A stretch of 64,000 bases of DNA from Dioscorea cayenensis subsp. rotundata (Eukaryota > Streptophyta > Magnoliopsida > Dioscoreales > Dioscoreaceae): positions 2,542,001 through 2,606,000 of the forward strand of contig NC_052483.1 of assembly GCF_009730915.1 (NCBI RefSeq), in the 5' to 3' direction. Every line of letters begins with the position of its first letter. The stretch's first letter is position 1. The notes beneath the pieces are model-generated. The model did no database searches. It was not told the DNA's origin and worked only from the letters and a program-made list of their open reading frames with translations. The position numbers and the translations under genes are program-made. This document shows positions 32,191 through 45,700 of the stretch, piece by piece.

Positions 32191-35166
32191 CACTATAACA
32201 AAATTGGGTTTTTGTGTGTCGTAAAATAGCCAAAAATCATTGCAATAGTTCAATACCAATTTTTGTAACAAATGTCGATTATATGTAGTAATTACCATAG
32301 TCGGTATACTTTGTTGTGACATTTCCAAGAAATTTCAGTATCTATATATTCTGACATTTATTGTGATATTTTTTCAACATTTGTAAACAGTCTCAATATG
32401 AATTTTATTCCAACATTAGTATATGTCTTGAGCAACACTTTTTTTATTTTGTGCAACATTTACAGATGTCGCTATAAGTTTTTGGCACATTAATTTTGAA
32501 ATATTGTAACATTTGTAATTGTTGTTGTAGAGATTTATAGTAACATTTGTTAAAGGTCTCTTAAATTACTTATATCTACCTTTTGTAAATATTGGTTTAA
32601 CAAAATAACAATTGTGAATCCCATTTTAAGTCGATGTTTGTAAATGTTGGTAAAAGTTATTCATCATATCTAATTTTAAAATTAAAGTTTATTTATAAAT
32701 ATTTGTACAAGAATTATTTAGTAACATTTGTTAAGTATCTCTTAAAACTCTTATATCGACATTTCATCATTGTTGTTTTAACTATATAGTATTTGTGGAT
32801 AACAACAAAATGCAATATTCGCAAGTGTTGGAAAAATATTGTATAATTTTTCACAATACTAATTTAAATATTATTTATATACAATTTAATATTTAAATAT
32901 GAGATAAAATTTAAATTCTATAAAATTAATTTACATAATATATTAAAATAGTAATTAAAATTATTCATCAAAAAATTTAAAAATATCATCTATCACTAAA
33001 ACATTAATTTAAATAATGATAACATGATCTACAAATTTCAAAGAAATGGCTTCCAAACATTATAATAAAACTAACACTTCAATTCTTTTAATTGTCTTTA
33101 AATTTATCATGACGGAATCTTATTTGCAAAATAAAATATACAAATACATTAGTGAATATCCAAATCAATTTAAAAAAAAGTAATAAATAAATAATAAAAT
33201 TTAAAAATGTAATCACTAATTCAAATAATATTAACATGATCCACAAATCTCAAATAAATAGCTTTATAAAATTATTATAAAGCTAAGGTTTCAATCCTTG
33301 AAATTGTGTTTAAATTTATCATGGTGGCCTCTTATCTGCAAAATAAAATATACAATTACATTAGTGGACATCCAAATCAATTTAGATAAGAAAAGTGATT
33401 AATAAATAATAAAATTTATAATTTAAAATTTTGAAAATGTAATCACTAATTAAAATAATATTAGCAGGATATACAAATCTCAAAGAAATAGCTTGCAAAT
33501 ATTATAATAAAGCTAAGGCTTCAAACTTTAGAATTGTCTTTAAATTTTTCATGCTGGCCTCTTATTTGCAAAATAAGATATACAAATACATTAGTGGATA
33601 TCCAAATCAATTTAAAAAGGAAAAGTGATTAATAAATAATAAAATTTTAAATTTTAAAAATGTAATTAGACAATATTATAACAATCATAACATCAATGGA
33701 ATCATTATCACTATAATGAAATTGAGAAATAGTTAATTGACAACAAGGACTACTTCTAGTATCTCCAACCTACAATAATTTTTATATTTAACAAAATTAA
33801 TATAATATAACAATAAAAAATAAATTAAATATCGACATATATGATATATTAATATCAATAATATACTAATTTGAAATATATAAAAAAAAAACTATGTGGA
33901 GGATATATAATTTGCATAAAGAGAATACAAATAAACTTTTCTATTTAAATCGATAATATATGATTATTATTATAATAAGAAGCCTTAAAAAAGTTTAACT
34001 TAGAAAAAAAAGGATAAAATATAAAACTTCAACAAATCTATCACCTATGTGTGGGTCATGACTATAACGATAACCCTATAGAAAAATAAAAATTATATAA
34101 GGGGCAAATTGCAAAACTTCACCAAAGCTATGAGTGTCTCATAGTAAGAACCTTATAAAAAAAATAAAGATATTAAAAAATGGAGCAAATTCTAAAACTT
34201 CAACAAAACTAGGGTTAAATAAAAAAAAAAAAGAAAATCTCAAGGGTTGAAGCCTTAGATACAAGCCATGACCACCGCATGATATCATGACCTCTCCAAT
34301 ATCACATTGGCAAGGAGAAAAGCCAAAACGCATTTTAATTTCCAACAAAAAAAAGGATATTTTGGGAGATCTCATCCCAATTAAATTCAATCTTATTTTT
34401 TTTATAAAAAAAAATATTCTCAAACCCTAGGATTAGATTAATTAAAATTCTCATACTTTTTTATAACAAAAACTAATTAAAAAAATTTAATCATCTATCA
34501 ATCATCCACCAAAATAAAGAACAAATTAAATATTTAAATAATATTACAAGAAAAACAATGCAAAAAATACTATGGAATAAAGAAAAATCGAGATACTTAC
34601 TTTTTCTCCTGACAAGAACTTTACTTTTTGTCTTTTACATTATTAGGGTTTCTTTCTTGTCATATAGATCTTGTATATATAAGCTGCGTAGGTTTTGGCG
34701 CTCATAAAAAGAAATTGCCGCCTAATTTTTGGCACTCTTGAAATTCAAAATATTGCTGCTTTTATTTTTCCTTAAATACCATTTTTTTATTTCAAATTAT
34801 CTTTCATATTTTTGAATATATATATATATATCCTAACTTAAAATAACGTTTTCAAATATGCCATAATAAATTGATGCAATAAAAGTCATATTGAATTATG
34901 ACATTTGTTACATAGGTCATAATAAGCGTCTTAACAAATAATATTGTACCGACATTTCTTTCAATGACTCTAAAATATTCAAAAATATCGCAAAACAAAA
35001 ACCTATTGTGTCTATAATTAGAAATGTCATTATAAATGTAGGAACAAATAAAAGTATACCAACATTTATTACAACTATCCCTTTAAAGTCATTTTAATGG
35101 TTTACGGTAACACTTATAAAAAATGCTATTTTAAAAATGTCACAATAAGCTTTTTTTGTTGTAGTG
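32191..35166. mobile_element. Non-autonomous CACTA (En/Spm) DNA transposon
   Basis: Begins CACTATAACAAAA and ends with the inverted form TTTTTTTGTTGTAGTG. It is flanked by a perfect 3-base target-site duplication CTA (32188-32190 and 35167-35169), the size typical of CACTA elements. Subterminal regions are full of a short motif ACATTTGT and variants on both strands (e.g. 32380, 32455, 32507, 32545, 32727; inverted near 34900-35090). Total 2976 bases. No transposase is present; the only long open frame inside (34139-34423, minus) looks random. Confidence 0.88.
33000..33665. repeat. Three tandem ~213-232 bp units inside the CACTA element
   Basis: Units start near 33000, 33215 and 33445. Each contains an AACATGATC-CACAAAT-like word, GCTAAGG...TTCAA, TGGCCTCTTAT-TGCAAAATAA, and CATTAGTGGATATCCAAATC. 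Confidence 0.8.
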
Positions 35167-35299
35167 CTAGGTTGCAAGTGTCTAAAGTACTATAATACAT
35201 ACCTAATTCAGCATAAGTTTGCTCTTATGATTCGAATATACATTTGAGGGGCTTATACATTTCTTTCTTAGTCTTTACAAAACTGATTTTACATGGTAA

Positions 35300-35890
35300 A
35301 TATATTTCACCATTGTTGCATTTGTACTATCTTAGGCTAAGATCAGGTTTTAATATCGATAATGGTAGTTCATAGACCAACTTCATGGTAGAATCTGGAC
35401 TGATATTTCTAGTGAATTTGGACTTATTGCTCATCACATAGCTAAATATAATTGCCTTTTTTATAAACTAGCATCTCATTAGGCCTATTAATTATGCTTT
35501 TGAGTTAAACATTCTACCAACCTAATAATCTAAGTTCAGTAACTCTTCATCTCTGATGAATATATATGATTCGACATCATCCACTATTGTTACTTCATAC
35601 TAGCCAATTATTGAAACCAAACCAAGAACGGGATCAAAATGTGTGTAATCATTTTAGACCATAACTACTCTAACTCCATATTTAAGATAATTATAATTTG
35701 TGACATTCTCTGCTATTACACTTTCATATACATTAATGAGTAGACCTTCATTAGTACCACTGCTTTCATCATCCTTTTCACTGTCATCATCATCGTCGTC
35801 ATTGTCATCGTCATCATCATCATCACCATAATTATCACCTTTTTTTTTGTCATTTTTAAGGGTATCAAACTCAGGGATTATCAAAGTCAT
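35300..35890 (-). pseudogene. MULE transposase N-terminal fragment with an acidic tract
   Basis: The minus-strand frame 35890-35654 has a long Asp-rich run (DDDDDDD) after KNDKKKGDNYG. Downstream broken frames read ELLNLDY, VGRMFNSKA, FIKKAIIF and YVMSNKSKFT. This resembles the DNA-binding domain at the start of MuDR-type transposases (F-SK-EL...Y-IKK...SNKSKF). No catalytic core follows. A dead fragment. Confidence 0.5.
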
Positions 35891-36199
35891 TTTTTTGGGT
35901 GTGACAATGTCTTAATTATGTCCCCATTAGCTTATGGAACATTGCAATTTTGTTGTTTATCAATAAAGAACCTCTATTGCTTATTAATGGAATTGTTTGG
36001 GGAAATAGTATGTGAGATAGATGTGGTATAGTAAAATGGTAAGGGCTAACGAATGGCTTACAAATGAGGAATTATAAAGCGGAACATATTTTTATTAGGT
36101 AATAAGTTCAAGAGCTTCCAAAGTGTACACAAATGTATGTAATGGTTGATATTGCATATGATCTTCCTACATCTATTTATAATTAGTGACACAATCTAA

Positions 36200-37067
36200 G
36201 TTATGTGTGATAGCAAGTGCACTAGGTATACAAGTAAACAAAGTGTGCTCTAATAACAAAGTCAATCCCACAAGGACAATGAGTACTAGTTACTAACTTT
36301 TCTCTATTGTCTAGCCTCAACAACATGGTAGTAAGAATCAAGAAACAAAACAAAAGGAAACAAACAATGTATAAAGTAAATCAATCAATTGCATGGAAGG
36401 AATTCAATCTATATATAAAGATAGTGCTCTGCTCATGAATCCCCTTATGCTTTAGTTTCAAAATAATTCAAATTAAGATTCTTGATTGTAATCTCATTGA
36501 CTATTAAACCATGGAGGTTTCTTGCTTATGCTAGCCTTTGTCTCTAGGTGACTAACACCTAACCCTATAGAGGGCACACATTCCCTCTATGATTACATTA
36601 TTTTTTGTAAATCCCTCTGTTAGGTCGTTGATAGCCGCTCGACAAAATGGCGGTGGTGCACTGAAAGTCAATGAGATGTATCAAGTAATATAAAGTGAGT
36701 AGGGTTGTCATATTTTATGACGAACAGAGTTACTATTACTAACTTCTTTTCTATTATTTAGCCATACAATAAAATTTGTCGATTTGAATGAGAACATAAA
36801 TAAACAAATGTGAAAATTAAAGAGATATAACTATGAAGAATGGGAGTGAGAAACTAGAGGGGTTTACATGCATTCATACAACAGGGTACCCCGGCCACTT
36901 ATGAATACCCTAGGATTTTCCTTAAATTCTTGAGTTAGGATATCAAGTCGTTATCGAGAAGTTTAGACCAAGGGATTGCCTAGGATGTGCTAATTTCTTT
37001 CTCAGGATAATTAACAACTAATTCCCTCTAGAACTTATAAACTGAAATCTCTTTGTAGCTCAAACTC
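36200..37067. repeat. Pair of diverged direct repeats, LTR-retroelement-like, cut by the gap
   Basis: Two related stretches begin at about 36205 and 36640. Both have GATAGC-GTGCACT, then a CAAGTAA-TAAAGTG word, then GAGTACTAGTTACTAAC-like and CTATTGTCTAGCC-like words at similar spacing. This pattern is common in noncoding LTR regions of plant retrotransposons. No coding sequence. Confidence 0.5.
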
Positions 37068-38067
37068 NNNNNNNNNNNNNNNNNNNNNNNNNNNNNNNNN
37101 NNNNNNNNNNNNNNNNNNNNNNNNNNNNNNNNNNNNNNNNNNNNNNNNNNNNNNNNNNNNNNNNNNNNNNNNNNNNNNNNNNNNNNNNNNNNNNNNNNNN
37201 NNNNNNNNNNNNNNNNNNNNNNNNNNNNNNNNNNNNNNNNNNNNNNNNNNNNNNNNNNNNNNNNNNNNNNNNNNNNNNNNNNNNNNNNNNNNNNNNNNNN
37301 NNNNNNNNNNNNNNNNNNNNNNNNNNNNNNNNNNNNNNNNNNNNNNNNNNNNNNNNNNNNNNNNNNNNNNNNNNNNNNNNNNNNNNNNNNNNNNNNNNNN
37401 NNNNNNNNNNNNNNNNNNNNNNNNNNNNNNNNNNNNNNNNNNNNNNNNNNNNNNNNNNNNNNNNNNNNNNNNNNNNNNNNNNNNNNNNNNNNNNNNNNNN
37501 NNNNNNNNNNNNNNNNNNNNNNNNNNNNNNNNNNNNNNNNNNNNNNNNNNNNNNNNNNNNNNNNNNNNNNNNNNNNNNNNNNNNNNNNNNNNNNNNNNNN
37601 NNNNNNNNNNNNNNNNNNNNNNNNNNNNNNNNNNNNNNNNNNNNNNNNNNNNNNNNNNNNNNNNNNNNNNNNNNNNNNNNNNNNNNNNNNNNNNNNNNNN
37701 NNNNNNNNNNNNNNNNNNNNNNNNNNNNNNNNNNNNNNNNNNNNNNNNNNNNNNNNNNNNNNNNNNNNNNNNNNNNNNNNNNNNNNNNNNNNNNNNNNNN
37801 NNNNNNNNNNNNNNNNNNNNNNNNNNNNNNNNNNNNNNNNNNNNNNNNNNNNNNNNNNNNNNNNNNNNNNNNNNNNNNNNNNNNNNNNNNNNNNNNNNNN
37901 NNNNNNNNNNNNNNNNNNNNNNNNNNNNNNNNNNNNNNNNNNNNNNNNNNNNNNNNNNNNNNNNNNNNNNNNNNNNNNNNNNNNNNNNNNNNNNNNNNNN
38001 NNNNNNNNNNNNNNNNNNNNNNNNNNNNNNNNNNNNNNNNNNNNNNNNNNNNNNNNNNNNNNNNNNN
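37068..38067. other. Assembly gap, exactly 1000 N
   Basis: Placeholder gap. Sequence directly after it (38068) is the start of copy 2 of the duplicated segment. Confidence 1.
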
Positions 38068-39601
38068 GAGAGTATTGATATAGATGTATCATAGGTATAT
38101 TTGCGATGAGTGCAATGGGGGATTCAAATCTATATCACTCACCCCATCGTTTCTCACCCGTAATTTGCTGAATTTAGTAATTATACTATGTAATCTTCCA
38201 ATCTAATTATAATCTCAAAATAAAATTTATTATATACCCATATATATTTTATCATATCTAAGATTTTGGATCTATATATTACTTTGCATAAACGCGTCTC
38301 AAGTATTATTTTTATATAGTGAGTTACAGGAGGGATTACGGATGTGTGGTATTGAAGACACGACGAGTTAATAAACTAACCTTTGACGAATTAGGTCAAG
38401 AGGTTTGGGCACTACTGTGAATTTGTCCCAAATAGTTATTAATAAACTTATAAAATACAAAATAATAAATACATAATTTATTTGCATGTCTAGATGTGTA
38501 CTAAAAATAAATATTAAAAGTTACAATGAGAGAAATATTTGAATGGATCAATAACTAAAAGCAGCTGGTTGGAAGAAAGTAAAATTAAAATTTAACCAAG
38601 ATTTTGTACCAATGATTAGTGTAATGCTTGACTGAAACCCATTTTCACTTGCTCTTTCAAAGTATTTTTAATTTATTACCATATGATATGACATATGACA
38701 CAGCTAGATAAAGTGTTTTTCAAGGGGAGCAACACTTTAAGGAGTCTAAAGACTTAAATCAAGAAAATATATGTTAAATTTAGGGGAAAAACTTTTATTC
38801 TTTCAATTTCTAATAGATGAAATTAATTTTAAAAGCACCTTATTATAATCAATCACATTAATTTAGAATAGAAACATTAAAAAGATAAATTTAATTCATT
38901 TTATTTATATTTCATATCTTTGGAATTTATTAGAGTTAAAAATGTTAGGTGCTATTTAATAATTTACAAAATATATATATATATATATCCATTTGTTGTG
39001 AGAAAGATCTAACAGGTAAGATTTGATTAATCTAGCATGAAATTTTACTAATGTAAGTAAAAGGAATAGAGAAGAGTGAGGCTCAAAATGTGACAAAATA
39101 AAAAGCAACAGATGGACGTTATATTGGGTAAATCTTTGAGATCGGACTACTAGCTCGTTTTACTTTTGATCAGTCGAACTTGATTTCGTCGATTTGGTCA
39201 CTCGAAACTTTAATTTTGATCATTTCGAGCCGATAAATCGAAGTTTCGATCCAAGTGGGTTCGTAAGCGCCTAAAAATCCGAGGTGGGTCATCAAAGGCA
39301 TGGCAGTATTATTAAGTCGATTGAGAGGTGTCGATAGTATCGTCGAGCGCATCTCGTTTGGGGTTGAAATCATGATTTGATATCTCGAGTAGAAATCGAA
39401 TTAAAAGTTAAGTGATCAGTTGATATGAATTGAGTTAGATAATCAGTGAAAATGAATACAGAAATTTTGATAGCTACTTAAAAATTTACTCCGGATTACT
39501 CAATATAAAATTTATTAATATATTTTATTAATTTTTATCAGTTATTACTTATTATTAATATTATAATAATAATAATATTTGGACGTTGTATCTCAAGGGG
39601 C

Positions 39602-39608
39602 TATAAAT
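39602..39608 (+). promoter_or_regulatory. TATA box of CYSTM copy 2
   Basis: TATAAAT 148 bases before the ATG at 39750; same context as copy 1. Confidence 0.65.
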
Positions 39609-39749
39609 AAAGAGTCCATGTGATGTGAGAGTCGATCGTCCTCTCCCTTCCAGCTCTCTATCCTCCATCGATCTCCTCTCCACTCGTTGCCCTTCCTTCT
39701 CTTCCCCCCTTCTTTCTCCCTCTCTTTCGCAGCAGCAGCAGCAGCAGCA

Positions 39750-42700
39750 ATGAGCTACACACCGCCGCCGCCTCAAGGTACTGCTTCTCTCGTCTCCACT
39801 CATCCTCAATTCCTAGGGGTTTCGTTTGGATTTATTAGGGGTTTCATTCGATTTTTGAATTTGGATCTTGAATTGATCTGGAAAGTGTATGTGATGATCT
39901 GATCGGTGATCATTAGGGGTATCCATCCAAGGACGGTCATCCACCTCCCGGCTATGCTCAGGGCTATTCGGCCCAGGGGTATCCTCCGTCAGGATATCCT
40001 CCTCCGAGTTATGGGCCGCCTCCCGGGTACCCTCCACAAGGGTATGCCCCTTACCCTCCGCCGCAGTACGTTCAAGCGCCGCCTCCTCAACGGCCGACCA
40101 CCGGCTCTTCCTTCTGCGAAGGATGGTACTCTCTCTCTCGATCTCGATCTCGATCTCTCGATCTCTCTCTTTTCAGTGGTTTTTCATATCTAGGGGTTTT
40201 CGCCGGATTCCGGCGATGGATCGGATTCGGGTCGTTGGCCCAATCAGGGATCCGTTAAGAATGGATCGGGTTTGGATTGGGTTGGTATGGGGAACTGGAA
40301 TGGGGAGTTAAGGATCCGAATCCATTAAGAGACTGGTTTTTCGGATCAGGAAATGATTAGATTCGGGTCGTTTTAACGGATCTGAACCCGTTAGTAAAAG
40401 GATTGGGTTGATGTCGATGGAGTAATTGAAAACTCGGAGTCAAGGATCCGATAGAAGTTCGGTTCTTCGGATTCAGAATCCTGATATCGATAAAGGATCC
40501 GAATCCGCTAAGAGTATGGTTCTTTGGATTCGGATCCGGATCTTTAGACGGATCCGAGCGCTTAAAAGGATGCGATAGAGCGAACTTGGCGCATTTTCCA
40601 CCATTCACTCTCGTGAAAAGGTCGGTCTTGAGCCGTTGGGTCAACAACATCCCCGTGAGCTGTCATTATTATTATTATTAATTTATTATTAGAGTAAATG
40701 ATATGAACGTCCGGGTCTACTGCTTCCTAAATAGTAAATACCCATTAAACCCCCTAAACTTTAAAAAATATATATATATCTCAGCCTTTTTCTTATTTTT
40801 AAAATTACAATTATACCCTTATGTTTTTATTTGTATTTGTTCATTTTGTTGATGAAGTTCCGGGACCAAACAAACTAGCTCAATCACTAGGAATTTGCAT
40901 GGAAACTAGCACAAGCCTGTCTAATCCTACGCTGGGAAACCCTGCAAAAACTTATGAGAGTTTTGAGGCAAGGGCAGAGCTAGGGAGTGGGCAAATGTGA
41001 GGGGCATAGCCCTCTGATTCCATTCTTTTTACACATATATTAATATAATATATATATATATATACACTGTAACACACACATAGAACCAAAAGAGATGAGA
41101 GAGATATTACTCCATAAAGATGTATATATATATATATTATATTCGACTATGTCATATTATCAAATAATATTTATTATATAAATAAAATTATTAGATATAA
41201 TTTAAAAAGTTGAGAGAGAAGTCACAGCTCTAATTTTTTAAAAATTATATTTTTAAAGAATATATATATATATATTGTTTGATCTTAATTTTTTTATAAA
41301 TTTAAATGTATGTAATATAAAATTATATTTTTAAAAAAATATTTATAAAAATTATTATTTGACCTCTCATGATTATATTTTTCACTGTCCTTCCTTAAAA
41401 TAAATCCGACTTCCACCCCTTAGTTTAGGCAAGCTCATTAGTGGAGATAAAGGAGAAAGTAGAAAAGGGAAGGAGTAAAAATGTGTTTTTAAAAAATTAA
41501 TTAGTTTTTAAAAAACTTAAATTATCAAGGACTTATACGGTAGTTAATTTTTATCAAAGCCCTTAGTAGTCATGTTAAACTTTCCAGGGTCCTACGAGTC
41601 ATTTCCCCTTATTATTATTATTACTAAATTGTTTTGTTATGGTAGTTATTTGCTCAGATGTTTCTGAAAATACCTTTTATTTTCAAGATACATAAAAGGT
41701 CTTCTTTTACATGACTATTCTTCTTCTTCTTCTTCTTGTTATATATAAATATAAATGTTATTTCATGGCCTATACACATAATTGCTTTTGCCTGCATCGC
41801 TGGTTACTTTTGTCATGTTAGGTTTTCCTGTTCTGTATCAGCTGCAAGCTACTTTTTAACCAAAATAGGGAGTTACTAAACATCTACATTGAATAAAAAT
41901 ATGACTTAGGCCACTGTTTGGATGAATAGTAATTTTTCGTAGGAATTTTTGTCATAGGGATTCAAAAATGATTTCTATGGAATTTCTACTGGGAAAAAAT
42001 TCCTATCAACTGATGTTTGGATGTGCTGTGAGGAATTTTTCCATAGAATTTTTAATTTTGAAATTGAAACTAGCCAAGATCAAAAATTTTTACAAACAAC
42101 CAAGATCAAAATTTTCAATGTTAGCATATCTTTAAACATCTCAAGTAGAAAGCATGTCAGAATGCAAATACATTGACAACAATCAAAGCAAGAACTGGCA
42201 ATACTAACAAATCAAACAAGATAAGCACAAGGGAGCAGAGACAAATATATCAAAAGTCCACATCTTTTTAGCATTCGATAAGTTTTGGAAATGATAAAAC
42301 CTTAGCCAAAAAAAAAAAAGGATTACTTTGGCAGCCTTGATTGACAATAAAGTGCTATTGTCATGCAAGCTCATAAGAAATGAGGGATTTCGGGTGAGGT
42401 TAGGGTTAGAGTTTGGTCGTAGGGGTGTGGTAGAGACGGGCGGGAGAGAGGTCAAGGATGGAGATGAGGGCAGGGGACTGGCCGGCCCGAGCCTTGACCT
42501 CAAGCTGAGGCTGAGCAGTAAAAGGACGACCTCAGGCGGAGGGAGAGTGGCGCGTCGCAGGAGATGACGCAGAGGCAGAATCTGGAACCCGAGGGCAGAG
42601 AGGGATGAAGGAGAGAGGACGAGGAGGATCCGGATCCGGGGAGCGAAGGGCGTGTCGTAGAGGCCCAGTTGGCGAGAAAGGAGTCGTCATGGCAGGAGGA

Positions 42701-45700
42701 TGGGTGGGATAGAGGCGAGGAGAGGCGGTGCGTGGGCGAGTCGAGGAGAGCGGGCCGGGGCGGTCGGGAGTCGGCGAGGCGGGCGGGGTCGGGAAGGTCG
42801 GGGGCCCAGCGAAGAGGGAGGTGAAAAAGGTGGAGATGAGGGAGAAGAAGGTGGTGATGAGATCCACACGTAGCGATGAGGTCGAGGGGCAGGCCACGAG
42901 AGTCGTGTGGTTGTGATCGATTGGCGGAGGGTCGTTCTTTCACGGGAGGGATGGTGGCGGTCGAGAGGTTGTGGCGGCGGCTTCGTCGATCCCAAATGAA
43001 AGCCCTGTTAAGATAATGATGTTTATTTTAGTTTGGTTAGGATATCTTTGATTTAAATATTTAAGTTAGTTGTGTGTTGATTAAAACTCAAATTAGTAGA
43101 GATTATCTTTCTAGAATTTTGCCTTTTTATAAAGGCTCTGATGATTATGAATAAAAGTGAAAATGCTGTTTTTCATCTCTTCTTTTAAGTTATCGGTGGT
43201 ATCAAGAGTCGAGGTTTTCAACAAAAGAGAGAGTTTTTGTAGTGAAGAAATTCACAGAATGCTGCGAGACAACTTTGCGCAAGACCATCTCATTCCACGT
43301 TTTGATGGTCACTACGATCATTGGAGCATGTTGATGGAAAATTTCTTAAAAATCCAGGAGCTGTGGAATATCGTTGAATCTTGAGTGGCAAAACCGGATG
43401 ATGGAGTAGTACCTACTGCACAGCGTAGGAAGGAACTCGAGGCATCAAAGTTTCGAGAAAGACTTGAAGGCGAAGAATTATTTATTCGGTGCCATTGATC
43501 GATCTATTTTGGAGCGATTCTTTCGAGAAAACCTCCAAGGATATATGGGATTCGATGAAGAAAAAAATATCAAGGCTCATCAGGGTGAGCGTCGCAACTT
43601 CGAGCCTTGAGAAGCGGATTTATGAAAATCTACGGATGAAGGATGGAGAATCTGCTAACAATTATTTCACAAGAACCATGGGATTGGCCCGATAATATGC
43701 GGTTTCATGGGGAAGATGGATGATGTCACTATTGCTGAAAGATATTACGATCTTCGACAAAGAAAATTTGACTACATAATGCTTTCGATTGAAGAATCGA
43801 AAGGACGTAGATCGCACTCTCGATTGATGAACTAGAAACTCTTTATTAGTTCAGTGAGCAGTAAGATCAATAGTAATTTTTATTCATCGAGGAGCAAGCT
43901 GAGAGGGCCCTCTACGACCAACAACTTCTCGATATTACGAGGGTAGAGGTCACGGTGGAAGTAGAGGAAGAGGAAGAGAGCGGAGAGAGGCTACGAGTAG
44001 CAGCAGAAATCGATGATGGTTATCTACAAAGTAAAGGAAGAGGACGAGGTCAACAATTTGATAAATCTAAAATTGAGTGTTTTTAGATGTCATCGAGTTT
44101 GGTCATTACTGATTTCCCGAATGTTATACCAAAGCTACCTAATGACAAAAGACAAAGGAGAAAAGTCAAATTTTGCGAGAAAAATAAAGAAGCCGGAGAC
44201 TTTGCTAATGACAATTCAAGATAGTCGGAATCTCACAAGTCGGATATTTGGTTTGTGGACACCGGTTGTAGCAACCATATGTGTGGAAGTAGAAGTCCTT
44301 CTTTTCTTACTTAAATGAAGATTTTTCACTCTATCGTTAGCTTTTGGAGTTGCTCTACGGTGAATGTGATGGGAAAGGGTGATATTAATATAAAAACCAA
44401 GAATGGTTTTATAGAAAAAATTTCTAATGTTTTTATGTTCCTGACTTGAAAAAGTAACTTCTTGAGTCTTGGTCGATTGCAAGAAAAGGGATATACTGAT
44501 TACTATTCAAAAAAGTGTACTTGTGAAATATATGATCCTTGTAGAGGTGCAATTGCGATTGTGCCCGATGAGTTCAAATAGGTTGTTTCCTATAAAGATT
44601 GAATGTGCTCAACCTTGTTTGATGGCTAAAACAAAAAGACCACTTCATGGCTATGGCATTATCGGTATGGTCAGCTTAAGCTTTGGTGGATTGAAGACAC
44701 TCGAAAAGGATATGGTGATAGGGCTTCGCTAAAATCACTATTCCCTCTCAAGTTTGTGAAGAGTGTGTTGTTGGCAAACAACATCGTACTCATTTCTCTC
44801 GAGGAAAGTCTTGGAGAGCAAAAAGATATTTTAGAACTTGTTCTACCCGATATTTGTGGACCAATAAATCCTACTTCTAATGGAGGTAAAAGATATTTTA
44901 TTACTTTCATGATGATTATTCACGAAAACTTGGGTTTATTTTTCTAGAGAAATCGAGAGCTTTTAGTGCATTTAAAAGCTTTGAGGTATATGTTGAAAAG
45001 TGAAATCGGGAAGCCTATTAAAACAATTACGACTGATCGTGGAGGAGAGTACTTGCTCGAAAAGACTTTGAAAGTTTTTGTAATTATCATGGCATCCGAA
45101 GAGAGCTCACGACTTCCTATTCCCCCACAACAGAATGGTGTATCGGAAAGAAAAATCGAACCATCCTCAATATGGTGCGAACCTTGTTAACAAAGGCGAA
45201 TTCCGAAGAAATTTTTGGCCGAGCGATGAGTGGAGCATTCATATCTTGAATAGAAGTCCTACTTTGCATTCAAAACAAAACACGGAGGAAGCATGGAGTG
45301 GAAGAAGACCAACAATAGATCACTCAGAATTTTTGAGTTTGCATTGCATATGCACATATTCGGATGAGAAAAGAAAGAAGCTTGATGATAAAAGGGGCAA
45401 AAGTGTGTTTTCTTGGGGATTAGTGAAATATCGAAGCTTTTTAAATTGTATGATCCATTAACATTGTGGTGAGTGAGGGATGTTATTTTTGATGAGGAGA
45501 GCGACTTGGAATTGGAGTGAGCAGCAGCCTACTTCAATTATAATTAGTGATGAAAGCAGAAGAAGAAGGAGAAAGCAAGTCAACATCAAGAAATTTCAAC
45601 TAATGAAGCCTCAATTACTAATAAACTTTCACAAACAAGCATGCGAAACATCAACTAAATCCCTATTACTACGTGTCCTAGAAAAAGGCCAACGGATGGC

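Noticed and set aside
34139..34423. 94-codon frame inside the CACTA element
   Set aside because: Phe/Ile/Lys-rich product of AT-rich DNA with no resemblance to transposase.
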